Part shown: positions 9,061 through 16,078 of the stretch, one piece after another
Layout of the letters: each line of letters opens with the position of its first letter
Position numbering within the stretch: the stretch's first letter is position 1
Virus record (IMG/VR): IMGVR_UViG_3300044799_000709
Location: 1-43,849 of that record
Source: a virus
DNA: 43,849 nucleotides
Reading direction: 5' to 3' (one strand)
Notes under the pieces: model-generated
The model's database searches: none
Seen by the model: the letters and a program-made list of their open reading frames with translations, nothing else
What the model was told of the DNA's origin: nothing
Position numbers and translations under genes: made by a program

Positions 9061-9569
9061 TCGATTGTTATCGTTTGATTTTCCGAATCATAATCGTAAC
9101 TAACCGCCGGCACATCCGGGTGTCGAACGCAGAGGACGGCAAATTCCTTCGCCGCACCTTCGTTTCCGTTTGTCCCGACCGGTATTATCCTGAACTGGTG
9201 GCTGATGCCGTCCTCCAAAAATCTGGATTCGAGAGACATATAGCCGCCGTTATCCCTTATTTGTGCCCTTGTCACCCAGGCATCTGTTATATACTCATCG
9301 ACCTTATAATAGTCCGTATCTTCGGATGAGAACCAGAACAGCCTGGCCTTGCCTGGAAATACCTGCATTGGTATTTCGTTTATATCATCGAGTATTTCGA
9401 CTACATAACTTTCATCGAGGTTTACGCCGATTGAGATCTCCTTCTGTAACGAGGTCGCTATTAGGCGCCCATCCAAATAGATATAGAAAGTGGCGTTCTC
9501 GATAGTGCTCGAGTATTTGATTAGTGTCGAGTATTGTCCCGTAACGATTATTTTTTCTATTGTAACCAT
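9051..9569 (-). CDS. Putative tail protein with a fibronectin-like domain
   Basis: 172 residues from the ATG at 9569; the frame continues upstream to 9626, but that extension only translates heptamer repeats (Arg/Asn/Glu-rich), so I reject it. The body has beta-strand patterns (ATFYIYLDGRLIATS, ISHQFRIIPVGTNGNEG) like a small fibronectin-III or Ig module. The start is preceded by ACGAGATT, the end of a heptamer array, which may also serve as a weak ribosome-binding site. Similar in flavour to the next gene (7330-9006); probably part of the same tail appendage. Confidence 0.6.
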   Translation of the reverse strand: MVTIEKIIVTGQYSTLIKYSSTIENATFYIYLDGRLIATSLQKEISIGVNLDESYVVEILDDINEIPMQVFPGKARLFWFSSEDTDYYKVDEYITDAWVTRAQIRDNGGYMSLESRFLEDGISHQFRIIPVGTNGNEGAAKEFAVLCVRHPDVPAVSYDYDSENQTITIEED

Positions 9570-9657
9570 AATCTCGTTTCTCGATTCTCGATACTCGTTT
9601 CTCGATTTCCGTTTTCCACGAGCCACTGGTCACGAGCCACGGGTCACGGGTCAAAGC
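9570..9657. repeat. Two-part heptamer array at a gene junction
   Basis: Read on the minus strand, GTGACCC/GTGGCTC units lie next to the stop of the upstream gene (TGA at 9651-9653), followed by ATCGAGA/ACGAGTA units that end in ACGAGATT-ATG at the next start. This is a clear example of the stop-side/start-side arrangement. Confidence 0.75.
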
Positions 9658-10025
9658 GTCGGTTTCAGTATCCAGACCGCGTTTATAAGGTAGTTCAGGT
9701 TAGCCGGGCTCGATACGGCCATCGCCTGCACTCCTAAGACCCGGACATCGATTACCTTTACAGAATATGTTATCCGACCTGTATCATCGCAGACGGTTAC
9801 GAACCATCCCTTCAGCGATGCGTAGTCATCTGCTGCCGACTGGGCCGTCGAAAGGTTGGCGACTGCCTCAGTCGTATATTTCGTGATATCCTCGGCCTTC
9901 AATGCATCAATCCTGGTCGCCACCGAATCGACGCCGTCTCTATCTATAATCTCCACAGCCGCCGCTAAGCTTGGCACCTGCGGCCCTTCCATCTTCACAA
10001 AATTTACAGCGCCTATATATGACAT
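9651..10025 (-). CDS. Small tail-region protein, unknown function
   Basis: 124 residues, with a helical Ala-rich centre (TKYTTEAVANLSTAQSAADDYASLKGW) followed by beta-type sequence (GRITYSVKVIDVRVLGVQ). No family recognised. It lies between the small gene after the tape measure and the 9051 gene. Its stop codon TGA is inside a GTCACGG heptamer. No Shine-Dalgarno motif precedes the ATG. Confidence 0.6.
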   Translation of the reverse strand: MSYIGAVNFVKMEGPQVPSLAAAVEIIDRDGVDSVATRIDALKAEDITKYTTEAVANLSTAQSAADDYASLKGWFVTVCDDTGRITYSVKVIDVRVLGVQAMAVSSPANLNYLINAVWILKPTL

Positions 10026-10026
10026 A

Positions 10027-10088
10027 TATTAATCAATAATCATTTATCATTAATCATTTACGAGTATCGAGCATCGAGCATCGAGTCA
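10027..10088. repeat. Mixed heptamer array, AATCATT then ATCGAGC types
   Basis: AATCATT/TATCATT units pass directly into CGAGTAT/CGAGCAT units. Two heptamer families are joined in one 60-base gap. Confidence 0.75.
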
Positions 10089-10319
10089 TACTTTCTTTAT
10101 TGCATTCATACTTGTTATTATTCTTATCTTGCTTTCAACAAATTCTATCAGGCATGAGTTCATTGTCGCTCTTTTTATAAGTCTGCATTTCTTACCCTTA
10201 AACTGCTTTCTGTATCTGCCGACCGCGTTTTCTTTACCCCGTGAGATAAAGCCTTTGCCGTCTATCTCACGGGGTGAATTACCCCATCTATAAACATATA
10301 TCTGTTCATCTTTTTCCAT
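10086..10319 (-). CDS. Small phage protein carrying an in-frame palindromic-element insertion
   Basis: 77 residues, clearly homologous to the product of 33761-34003: both have QIYxYRWGN, AVGR, QFKGxKCRLxK, NSCxxxF and NAI in the same order. In this copy 17 residues (SPREIDGKGFISRGKEN) replace three (NKD) between YRWGN and AVGR, a net gain of 14 codons. The extra DNA is palindromic element copy 1 (10233-10278) read in its only open frame on this strand. The frame remains open, so the insertion is tolerated. The family is a small phage protein of unknown function. Confidence 0.7.
   Translation of the reverse strand: MEKDEQIYVYRWGNSPREIDGKGFISRGKENAVGRYRKQFKGKKCRLIKRATMNSCLIEFVESKIRIITSMNAIKKV
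10233..10278. repeat. Palindromic element copy 1, inserted inside a gene
   Basis: Arms TTTACCCCGTGAGATA and TATCTCACGGGGTGAA flank a short loop. It lies wholly within the coding sequence of 10086-10319, where it adds about 14 residues relative to the paralogue at 33761-34003. Other copies: 20886, 29836, 32322, 39785, 42996. Confidence 0.92.
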
Positions 10320-10464
10320 TTTTTACGAGTAACGAGTATCAAGCATCGACTTCTGTTCTTTTTTTCCTATTTTTTTACGAGTATCAAGTATCGAGCATCG
10401 ACTTCTGTTCTTTTTTTCCTATTTTTTTACGAGTATCAAGTATCGAGCATCGAGCATCGATTCA
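10320..10464. repeat. Heptamer array duplicated as ~50-bp tandem units
   Basis: Units ACGAGTA/TCAAGTA/TCGAGCA are embedded in a larger tandem repeat that includes CTTCTGTTCTTTTTTTCC followed by a T run. The larger unit occurs twice in full and then partially, showing two levels of repeat growth in one gap. Confidence 0.8.
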
Positions 10465-12084
10465 CTCACTCTCTCTCATCGCCGGCCTCGCCGTATTAAC
10501 CTTTATAAGTTCGTTATGTATATTAATAAGACTATTAAGAATTGCCTTAGACCAATCCAAATTGCCTGCAGGGACCGCTGTCGATTGAGAATTAAGATTC
10601 CTATTTTTTTCAATTCTATCTATAAGTTGTGAAATCATTGCACCGGCTTCAGGATTATAATAAGGATTTGGTTCTCCACCAGGTACAAGATATGGTTCCC
10701 CACCTGCACCTAATGGGGTTCCGCGTGGTGTTACATATCTTGGCCTTGTTTTAGATTCCAAATAAGTTTTATTTACTTTTCTTAATCTATTTATAGCTAC
10801 TCCAGAATAATCTTCTCCAATCCTTCCCTCAATCTGTATTGCCCCCATAATAAATTTTCTTTCGGTCTCTCCCATAAAACCTGGGGGTATTGTTTTTAAT
10901 ATTTCATCTGTCCATCCGTAAACGCGTGCTCTTTGTGCCGCTTCATTTTGACCTATTAATGCATTTTTTACTGCAATAGCATTTTCAGCATCGAGTTTTT
11001 GCTGTTCGAATAATGGTGTTTTTAAGGCCGCCGTTCTTTTAGCCGCATCTTGTTTTTGTGCATCTAATGAACGTTGTCTTCCGGCCGCAATCCTTCCTTC
11101 CTGCCAGATTGGTTGAACTGATCTTGTCTCTGTAATCCCGAATATATCCTCCCATTTTTCAGGCCGTTCGATTATCCATTCGCCGATATTCGCCCCTGCA
11201 GGCGCCTCCTGCAAAGCCTGCCACATCTTACCTTCATCGGTTTTGAGCCAGTCTCTTCTTTCCTTTCTACCCTCTTTTCCTTTAGGCCCTTCTTTAAGTG
11301 ATTTCCTTGCCCTTGCAACAAGATCTGCAACTTTCGATAAATTTCTTGTCCCTGCATCGGTTTGAAGACCGGCCCATGTAACAGCCAGTGTTGTTTCAGG
11401 ACTGATACCCTGTGCCTCGAGTTGCCTGGCCGCCCTCATTGCCTCTGATATATCACCTGCTTTTTGGGCAAATTCCTCTCTGAATGCAACTGTAATATCG
11501 GCAATATCATCAATTTCCTTTGTCTCCGGAAAAAGTTCCTGTATCTTTGCAAAATTCTGAATCCATTCAGGCCTTACCGCTGGTAAAGCTACCTTACCGG
11601 CCAACATCGCCGCAGTTTCCGCCTGTTCAATGGTTGTCTTTTCATCTCGAGCAGCCCTGTAAGCAGCCATTAAACTTGCTGCCTCTTCTTGACCTATATA
11701 TGGCATTTTCCCGCTTATCCTTTTTGCGGCTGCCTGAGCCGGTATTATTTGACTTGGTGCAAATTGTCTTCCTAATATATCCAGAAATGTTGACTGATAT
11801 TCCTTCGATGCTGCAAGTGCCTCTTTTTCTTTTCTTATAATTCCATCCCATTCATTTCCTAATAATGCGACCGCTTTTTGGGCAAGACCTATTCCGCTTG
11901 TAGCCACCCCCAAACCTGAGGCAAAGGTTAAGACATCCTTGCCGAAATCCGCGAATTTACTCGTTCGATTGACCTCGCGCATCTTGGCGACCATTCCCTC
12001 GAGTTTGGTTATAGTCTGTGCCATCCCCTGGATAGCCAGGTCACCATCGAACGTCGCCTTTATTCCGAGGTCTTCTTTTGCCAT
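10462..12084 (-). CDS. Tail tape measure protein
   Basis: 540 residues, largely alpha-helical, Ala/Glu/Lys-rich with a short hydrophobic patch (VLTFASGLGVATSGIGLAQKAVALLG, about residues 50-75), as expected of a tape measure that sets tail length and is ejected with DNA. It follows the chaperone-like and tail-completion-like genes and precedes the hub. For a tape measure it is short; by the usual length relation (about 0.15 nm per residue) the tail would be around 80 nm. It begins at an ATG with GGGA upstream. Confidence 0.75.
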   Translation of the reverse strand: MAKEDLGIKATFDGDLAIQGMAQTITKLEGMVAKMREVNRTSKFADFGKDVLTFASGLGVATSGIGLAQKAVALLGNEWDGIIRKEKEALAASKEYQSTFLDILGRQFAPSQIIPAQAAAKRISGKMPYIGQEEAASLMAAYRAARDEKTTIEQAETAAMLAGKVALPAVRPEWIQNFAKIQELFPETKEIDDIADITVAFREEFAQKAGDISEAMRAARQLEAQGISPETTLAVTWAGLQTDAGTRNLSKVADLVARARKSLKEGPKGKEGRKERRDWLKTDEGKMWQALQEAPAGANIGEWIIERPEKWEDIFGITETRSVQPIWQEGRIAAGRQRSLDAQKQDAAKRTAALKTPLFEQQKLDAENAIAVKNALIGQNEAAQRARVYGWTDEILKTIPPGFMGETERKFIMGAIQIEGRIGEDYSGVAINRLRKVNKTYLESKTRPRYVTPRGTPLGAGGEPYLVPGGEPNPYYNPEAGAMISQLIDRIEKNRNLNSQSTAVPAGNLDWSKAILNSLINIHNELIKVNTARPAMRESE

Positions 12085-12099
12085 CAGTTAAATCCCAAT

Positions 12100-12142
12100 A
12101 ACCAAGATACAATAATCAATAATCATTTGTCATTTATCATTT
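12100..12142. repeat. Heptamer array, AATCATT type
   Basis: Units AATCAAT, AATCATT, TGTCATT, TATCATT lie between the tape measure start and the next upstream gene, next to a palindrome at 12143. Confidence 0.6.
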
Positions 12143-12180
12143 CCCCACAGTTTTGCTACCGCAAAACTGTGGTTGTCCCC
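12143..12180. repeat. Palindrome supplying the stop codon of gene 12156
   Basis: CCACAGTTTTGC and GCAAAACTGTGG are exact inverted arms with outer CCCC on both sides. Read on the minus strand it gives the final residues VLR and the TAG stop of 12156-12662. It resembles the family seen at 2948, 15968, 22826 and 30343. Confidence 0.6.
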
Positions 12181-12662
12181 GCCGTCTGATTCATTCTCGC
12201 TACAACCTCTTTTCGAGCCAATTGTGCCATTGCCCTGATTTCATCCTTCGCCAGTGTCGTCAGTTCCTTGGCCATATTCATTGTTCCTTTGCGTTTTCTC
12301 GTATCCCGCCTTTGGATATAGATATATCTTATTTCCGGTCCTGCTATGAATTTACCCGTCGCTATCCCCGTTTTTTTGCCCTTCTCTTTTGTCACCTTAT
12401 AAAAGCCGTGCCTGAGCAGCCTTTCCCTTGTCCTGCCTGACCAGACTAATGCGGGCAGGCCTTTCTTTCTTTTTCTCTTTTGGTATGCCGGTGTTCGCTC
12501 CTGGTATTGATATTTAACGGCCGCTCCCTGTTTGAAGTGCCCGGGCGCCGTATTATAGAACCAGTTATAGAGGACCTTTTCGAGCACATCTGTCGCTATA
12601 GCCGGCAGTTGCTTCATGCACTCCTGCATCTTATTATTGCTTGTCAATTGCAAATGAAACAT
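12156..12662 (-). CDS. Tail-completion / virion morphogenesis-like protein
   Basis: 168 residues from the ATG at 12662. The frame extends to 12695 but that part only translates heptamers (AENRESRNEN) and is rejected. The product is basic and helical, with YQERTPAYQKRKRKKGLPALVWSGRTRERLL, resembling the arginine-rich, LxxSGxxRxxL-type motif of small tail-completion proteins (HK97 gp10 / phage morphogenesis type). The start is preceded by a heptamer array ending ACGAGAAT-ATG. It lies between the chaperone-like gene and the tape measure, not upstream of the tube gene as usual. Confidence 0.6.
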   Translation of the reverse strand: MFHLQLTSNNKMQECMKQLPAIATDVLEKVLYNWFYNTAPGHFKQGAAVKYQYQERTPAYQKRKRKKGLPALVWSGRTRERLLRHGFYKVTKEKGKKTGIATGKFIAGPEIRYIYIQRRDTRKRKGTMNMAKELTTLAKDEIRAMAQLARKEVVARMNQTAGTTTVLR

Positions 12663-12752
12663 ATTCTCGTTTCTCGATTCTCGATTCTCGGCCATCCCGA
12701 GTCACGGGTCCCGATTTACCAGTCACGGGCCACGACCTACGACCCACATCTC
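12663..12752. repeat. Two-part heptamer array at a gene junction
   Basis: On the minus strand, GTGACCC/GTGGCCC-like units on the stop side give way to ATCGAGA/ACGAGAA units that end at the ATG at 12662. The TGA of the -1 frame of the upstream gene (12723-12725) is inside the first part. Confidence 0.75.
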
Positions 12753-12775
12753 TCCTAACGTCGGAGTATAACTGG

Positions 12776-13516
12776 TTATCCTGCCGCTGAGCCAGAGTTC
12801 GAAGACTGTTCTTCTGCTATAGCAGTTTTTTTTTGACTAACAGATTTATTGATAAACTCCTCGACTGCCTCGAAATCGATAATCGCCTTACAGACCTCCC
12901 TGATATTATTCGTATTCAGGAGTTTCATTATATTTATCTCATCAGTCGAGATGTGGTAATTGATATTCAGGGCCTCGACCGCCATTTCCCAGGCCTGCTC
13001 CATAGTTGTCGCTGGCTTGCCTTCGGCAACGCCTATTATTATCAAAAAATCTGTCCAGTATTTTTCCGCTTTTTTTGAAAACTCTATAAACCGCGGTATC
13101 AACTCGGCCTTTAATACCCCATCTTTTCCCATAATCAGGGCCTGCGGCAGAGCCGTCCCGGCCGGGAACGCCCGCGCCAACGGTATCTGCCATTTTTTGC
13201 CATCGCCCAAAAAGACCTGATGGCCATCAATCTGCTCTTTACGGGCGAGTTCAATTGGCCCGGGCATTGCATTTACATACCAGCCTATCCAATATTTACC
13301 GTTCAGGGCCTTTTGCCAGTCCTGCTCTTCTGGTTTATAAAGAAGGTGTTTCGAATCGGTCCCTTGGCCTGCTATTAAAAGACCCTTGCCGCCTCCCGGC
13401 AGCATATTTGTCTGCCGTGTAGTGGGATTATCGCCTAAGACCTTATTGAGTTCGGTATCGGCAAGAACCTGTTTATTTATTTCGTTTGTTGCTAAGCCAT
13501 ATATAAAACCGCCCAT
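12776..13516 (-). CDS. Tail assembly chaperone-like protein (possible gpG/GT analogue)
   Basis: 246 residues. It lies between the tube-like gene and the tape measure, where lambda-like phages encode tail assembly chaperones. The C-terminal half is helical and acidic (TTMEQAWEMAVEALNINYHISTDEINIMKLLNTNN). Near the end is a run of nine A's on the coding strand (12826-12834, codons Q-K-K), an efficient slippery type. A -1 shift there would bypass the stop at 12776 and read about 34 more codons to a TGA at 12723. No family was recognised beyond this positional analogy. Confidence 0.6.
   Translation of the reverse strand: MGGFIYGLATNEINKQVLADTELNKVLGDNPTTRQTNMLPGGGKGLLIAGQGTDSKHLLYKPEEQDWQKALNGKYWIGWYVNAMPGPIELARKEQIDGHQVFLGDGKKWQIPLARAFPAGTALPQALIMGKDGVLKAELIPRFIEFSKKAEKYWTDFLIIIGVAEGKPATTMEQAWEMAVEALNINYHISTDEINIMKLLNTNNIREVCKAIIDFEAVEEFINKSVSQKKTAIAEEQSSNSGSAAG
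12826..12834 (-). other. Candidate -1 ribosomal frameshift site (A9 run)
   Basis: The coding strand reads CAAAAAAAAAC. The -1 frame after it is free of stops for about 34 codons (beginning NCYSRRTVFELWLSGR) and ends at 12723. Programmed -1 shifting near the 3' end of the chaperone gene is known in many tailed phages. Confidence 0.4.
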
Positions 13517-13519
13517 ATT

Positions 13520-13568
13520 TCGTTCCTCGTTTCTCGTGACCCGGGACCCGGATCACTGGTCACTATTC
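13520..13568. repeat. Two-part heptamer array at a gene junction
   Basis: GTGACCC/GGGACCC-type units lie beside the TGA of the gene ending at 13553, followed by ACGAGAA/ACGAGGA units leading to the ATG at 13516. GAGG within the last units may act as ribosome-binding site. Confidence 0.7.
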
Positions 13569-13783
13569 ACGGATTTCCGTCCCATCGCAATTCTTTGCAC
13601 CTCGTTAGCCGCCTCTCTTTTGGCAGCCAGCGCAGCCTGGCATACAGCCGTATGCGCCAGTTTTTCCTCATCTGTCGCATTTACAGGCAGCACCTTTTTA
13701 ACTAAGAGGTGGTATTCATGTTGTGTCTTCTGCAGTTTTTCCCGTGCAATCTGCAGTTCCGACTTTTCTGTCTTGGCCGTCAT
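13553..13783 (-). CDS. Small helical protein between tube and chaperone-like genes
   Basis: 76 residues, predicted almost entirely helical (KTEKSELQIAREKLQKTQHEYHLLVKKVLP; DEEKLAHTAVCQAALAAKREAANEVQRIAMG). A good ribosome-binding site (AAGGAG) precedes the ATG. Its stop codon falls in a heptamer array. Position suggests a tail assembly role; no family recognised. Confidence 0.6.
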   Translation of the reverse strand: MTAKTEKSELQIAREKLQKTQHEYHLLVKKVLPVNATDEEKLAHTAVCQAALAAKREAANEVQRIAMGRKSVNSDQ

Positions 13784-13809
13784 ATCTATCTCCTTATTAA
13801 TATTTTTTT

Positions 13810-13843
13810 CCCCGAATCACGAATCACAGGTCACTGTTCACGA
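13810..13843. repeat. Heptamer array, GAATCAC/GGTCACT type
   Basis: Units AATCACG, AATCACA, GGTCACT, GTTCACG are in tandem immediately beyond the stop codon of the tube-like gene. Confidence 0.6.
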
Positions 13844-14740
13844 TTATGTTATTCCCGTTATTGCCAGTATCGCATTCAGACCATCATAGACCGGTGTTAT
13901 AACCGCCTGTCCTGCAATTGCCTGTCCATCACTGCCCGGCACCGAATCGAAGTGGATAATACCCGAATCGATTGAGAATGTAATCGGTGCCGAGCCTCGG
14001 ACGCCGCCGGCTGCCTGGTCCAAAAGCTGGATAGTTGAATCTGTCTCTCCCTGTGCCTGGCCGGGCAGGCCCCACGATGCGAATTTTGCCATATCGAGTG
14101 TGGTTATCGTGATATTCGGGCTTCTGCGAGTCACACCGCATGCGGTGACATATATATGGCCGTCTAAGATATTCGTCCAGACCTCCATACCGAAATCAAT
14201 GTCGATATTTGATACCATCTCGAGTGCGACGCCGTTGATTGTTACCGGTCCTAAGGTATAAACTTCAGTTATCGCATCCTGTGCAGCCTCTAACGATTGA
14301 CCGGCCGTCATTGCAAACGGTGATGTGACTCCATCTGCGCTTCGCGGTATTGCCCTATAAGACAGGACCGCAGGCTGGCCCTGTGCCGCCCTGATTCGAA
14401 CAGGTACAATCAGACCCAATGCAGCTACGCATTTTATATGGCTCAATGCCCCGCCCCGCAGACCGTCACCGAGCATTTTTTGAAAATAGAATGTATCGTT
14501 CGAGATGGCCGCCCCTGATATGCCGCCGAGACCTGCCAGCGCTGTCTTTATTGCGAGCGTGTCGAAGTTTATCTCATTGAGGATTTGCCCTATCCCTACA
14601 AACGATGGGTCAACCGCTCCTGAGCCGCGGCCGATCATCAGTTGAGCGCCGGGCACGACATTCAGCGACTGGATTCCTTTGAGCAGTGTCGAACTGTGTT
14701 TGAACGCGCTTATCGTGTAGTTATCTGTTATTAACGTCAT
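13844..14740 (-). CDS. Major tail tube-like protein
   Basis: 298 residues, beta-rich with hydrophobic alternation (PVTINGVALEMVSNIDIDFGMEVW; HIYVTACGVTRRSPNITITTLD). It lies after the terminator-like gene and before the chaperone and tape measure genes, the usual place of the tail tube (lambda V). AAGGAG precedes the ATG. Length fits a tube protein. Assignment rests on position and composition; a sheath is less likely because no second contractile-type gene is present. Confidence 0.6.
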   Translation of the reverse strand: MTLITDNYTISAFKHSSTLLKGIQSLNVVPGAQLMIGRGSGAVDPSFVGIGQILNEINFDTLAIKTALAGLGGISGAAISNDTFYFQKMLGDGLRGGALSHIKCVAALGLIVPVRIRAAQGQPAVLSYRAIPRSADGVTSPFAMTAGQSLEAAQDAITEVYTLGPVTINGVALEMVSNIDIDFGMEVWTNILDGHIYVTACGVTRRSPNITITTLDMAKFASWGLPGQAQGETDSTIQLLDQAAGGVRGSAPITFSIDSGIIHFDSVPGSDGQAIAGQAVITPVYDGLNAILAITGIT

Positions 14741-14770
14741 ATTTTACTCCTTAAATTCTTAAATTTATTT

Positions 14771-14808
14771 TACGAGTATCGAGTATCCAGTATCCAGTAT
14801 CGAGTTTT
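14771..14808. repeat. Heptamer array, ATCGAGT/ATCCAGT type
   Basis: Units GAGTATC, GAGTATC, CAGTATC, CAGTATC, GAGTTTT run between the ribosome-binding site of the tube-like gene and the stop of the preceding gene. Confidence 0.75.
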
Positions 14809-15408
14809 TCATTTCATTCCCCATCCCACCAACAGCCTTATTACATAAACATATTTTTCCGAACTTGTCGGGTCATATTTCACCGGCCCTTCGATTACAG
14901 ATATTGAATTGATTACTAAGTAGCCGGGCCTGCCCGCCAGTGCCGATATATCATTTATTACGCCCTCGTAGAAATTCTCGAAGTCTGCCTCAGCGTTCGC
15001 TTCCTGTCCTGTTTCCCGGTATGTTTCGGGTATTTCTCTTTCGAGTCTCAACTCGAGGTCGCCGCCTTTTATAAAATCCCGGACCCCGCTGCCGCTGACG
15101 GCTACAGCCGAATCATCGTTATTCTGAGTATTTAAAATCAGTGCAAATGGTCTTAGAAATGCCCCCGTCTCTTCTGCCGCGACTGCATATTCTGTTTTAT
15201 GTATTCTTGTTTTTGCGTAAGCGATTCTTATCTCGGTTTCGCCCCCCGACAGTCCGAGCGCCGTTTGGAAGGTCTCGGACTCCGCCACTAATTGCTTGAG
15301 GGCATCTTTAACTATCCCGCGGGGAGTCGAGACAGTCACCTCATCGGGATATTCCGGTACTATTATCCCGCCTCCGCTTGCCCCGAATCCGAGTCCTAAC
15401 TGAAACAT
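14809..15408 (-). CDS. Tail terminator-like protein
   Basis: 199 residues. It sits directly upstream of the tube-like gene, the place of lambda U. A helix (RGIVKDALKQLVAESETFQTALG) precedes beta-rich sequence (ETEIRIAYAKTRIHKTEYAV; LELRLEREIPETYRE) and a C-terminal strand (YVYVIRLLVGW), consistent with small tail terminators. The start is preceded by ATGAGATT at the end of a heptamer array. Identification is positional. Confidence 0.55.
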   Translation of the reverse strand: MFQLGLGFGASGGGIIVPEYPDEVTVSTPRGIVKDALKQLVAESETFQTALGLSGGETEIRIAYAKTRIHKTEYAVAAEETGAFLRPFALILNTQNNDDSAVAVSGSGVRDFIKGGDLELRLEREIPETYRETGQEANAEADFENFYEGVINDISALAGRPGYLVINSISVIEGPVKYDPTSSEKYVYVIRLLVGWGMK

Positions 15409-15520
15409 AATCTCATTTCTCGATTCTCGATACTTGTTTCTCGTTTAATCGCAAATCCCGGGCCACCCTTCTTCGCTGCGCTACGCAGGGCAGGCGAGCC
15501 ACGGGTCCCGGGTCACGATT
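15409..15520. repeat. Two-part heptamer array with an inserted hairpin
   Basis: GGGTCAC/GGGTCCC units at the stop side (TGA at 15513-15515) and TTCTCGA/TACTTGT units at the start side are separated by CGCTGCGCTACGCAG and nearby GC-rich sequence. The same order is seen at 9570, 12663 and 13520. Confidence 0.7.
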
Positions 15521-15956
15521 CCGGCTCCACTATTTGTCCTATTACTGTCGTTACACTTTTAACGGCCACGCCATCGACATCGTTAAGGTCCTTGGTCATA
15601 AGGACAGCGCCTGTATCCTTATTTTTCACAACCATTTTCCACTGGTTCGGGTCTGTTTTATCTATAATACAGTCGCCCTCGAGGATATTCTTTATTATTG
15701 TCACATCATCGGCTTGACTTATTACCCTGAAAATTCCAAAGCCCTTTTTAACGCCATTCTCAAAAAACACACCCACATAATCGCCTGCATCTGCAAAATC
15801 ATAATCAAGGAAATAAAGGCCGCTTTCAATCTCTATAAGTGTCTGCAAACCACTCTTAATCAGAGTCGGGCTCCAGATATAGGCAGTAACCGTTTTGCCG
15901 GCTGCAAAATCAGTCGCCTTATAAAAAATCCTGTTTGTACCTATAGAGTATGACAT
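15513..15956 (-). CDS. Beta-rich protein related to the next gene; appendage module
   Basis: 147 residues. Its N-terminal domain (FYKATDFAAGKTVTAYIW...GLYFLDYDFADAGDYVGVFFENGVKKGFGIF) resembles the domain in 16077-16616 (YQAVGLATGKTITMSVYD...GRYYKAFTPNAEGIWTVIIIN), so the two are probable paralogues. This repeated module, about 90 residues, looks like a structural (Ig-like) unit. It lies between the spike proteins and the tail terminator. Its TGA stop is in a heptamer array. Confidence 0.6.
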   Translation of the reverse strand: MSYSIGTNRIFYKATDFAAGKTVTAYIWSPTLIKSGLQTLIEIESGLYFLDYDFADAGDYVGVFFENGVKKGFGIFRVISQADDVTIIKNILEGDCIIDKTDPNQWKMVVKNKDTGAVLMTKDLNDVDGVAVKSVTTVIGQIVEPES

Positions 15957-15967
15957 ATTCGTAACAT

Positions 15968-16000
15968 CCCCACCGCTTTGCCCCTAAGGGGCAGTGGGGG
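15968..16000. repeat. GC-rich palindrome (outer CCCC/GGGG, inner TGCCCCTAAGGGGCA)
   Basis: CCCCACCGCTT and AGTGGGGG form outer arms around the perfect inner hairpin GCCCCTAAGGGGC. It is in the leader of 15513-15956 and is the sister of copies at 2948 and 22826, which share the outer sequence but differ in the inner stem. Confidence 0.6.
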
Positions 16001-16008
16001 TGACCTTT

Positions 16009-16078
16009 CTACACGGGTTGCCTGCCCCTGCGCTTTCTTGCGAAAGCAAGAGCAGGGGGCGGGGAAGCCCGTGTTACT
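16009..16078. repeat. CACGGG...CCCGTG hairpin with a second hairpin nested in its loop
   Basis: The outer arms TACACGGG and CCCGTGTTA are those of the hairpin family found at 16629, 21343, 23689, 31915 and 35715. The usual loop CTGGAAG is replaced by a second palindrome (CTGCCCCTGC, GCTTTC/GAAAGC, GCAGGGGGCG). Confidence 0.65.

Noticed and set aside
9570-9626. N-terminal extension of gene 9051 (and of 12156 to 12695)
   Set aside because: The extra residues are only translated heptamer repeats (SRNEYRESRNE-type); a later ATG directly after the array gives a normal protein.
13844-14740. Tail sheath (contractile tail)
   Set aside because: Too short for a sheath and no separate tube or contractile baseplate genes were seen; a siphovirus tube fits better.
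5164-14808. CRISPR array
   Set aside because: Repeats are 7 bp with no spacers of regular length and no cas genes; they are short tandem repeats.
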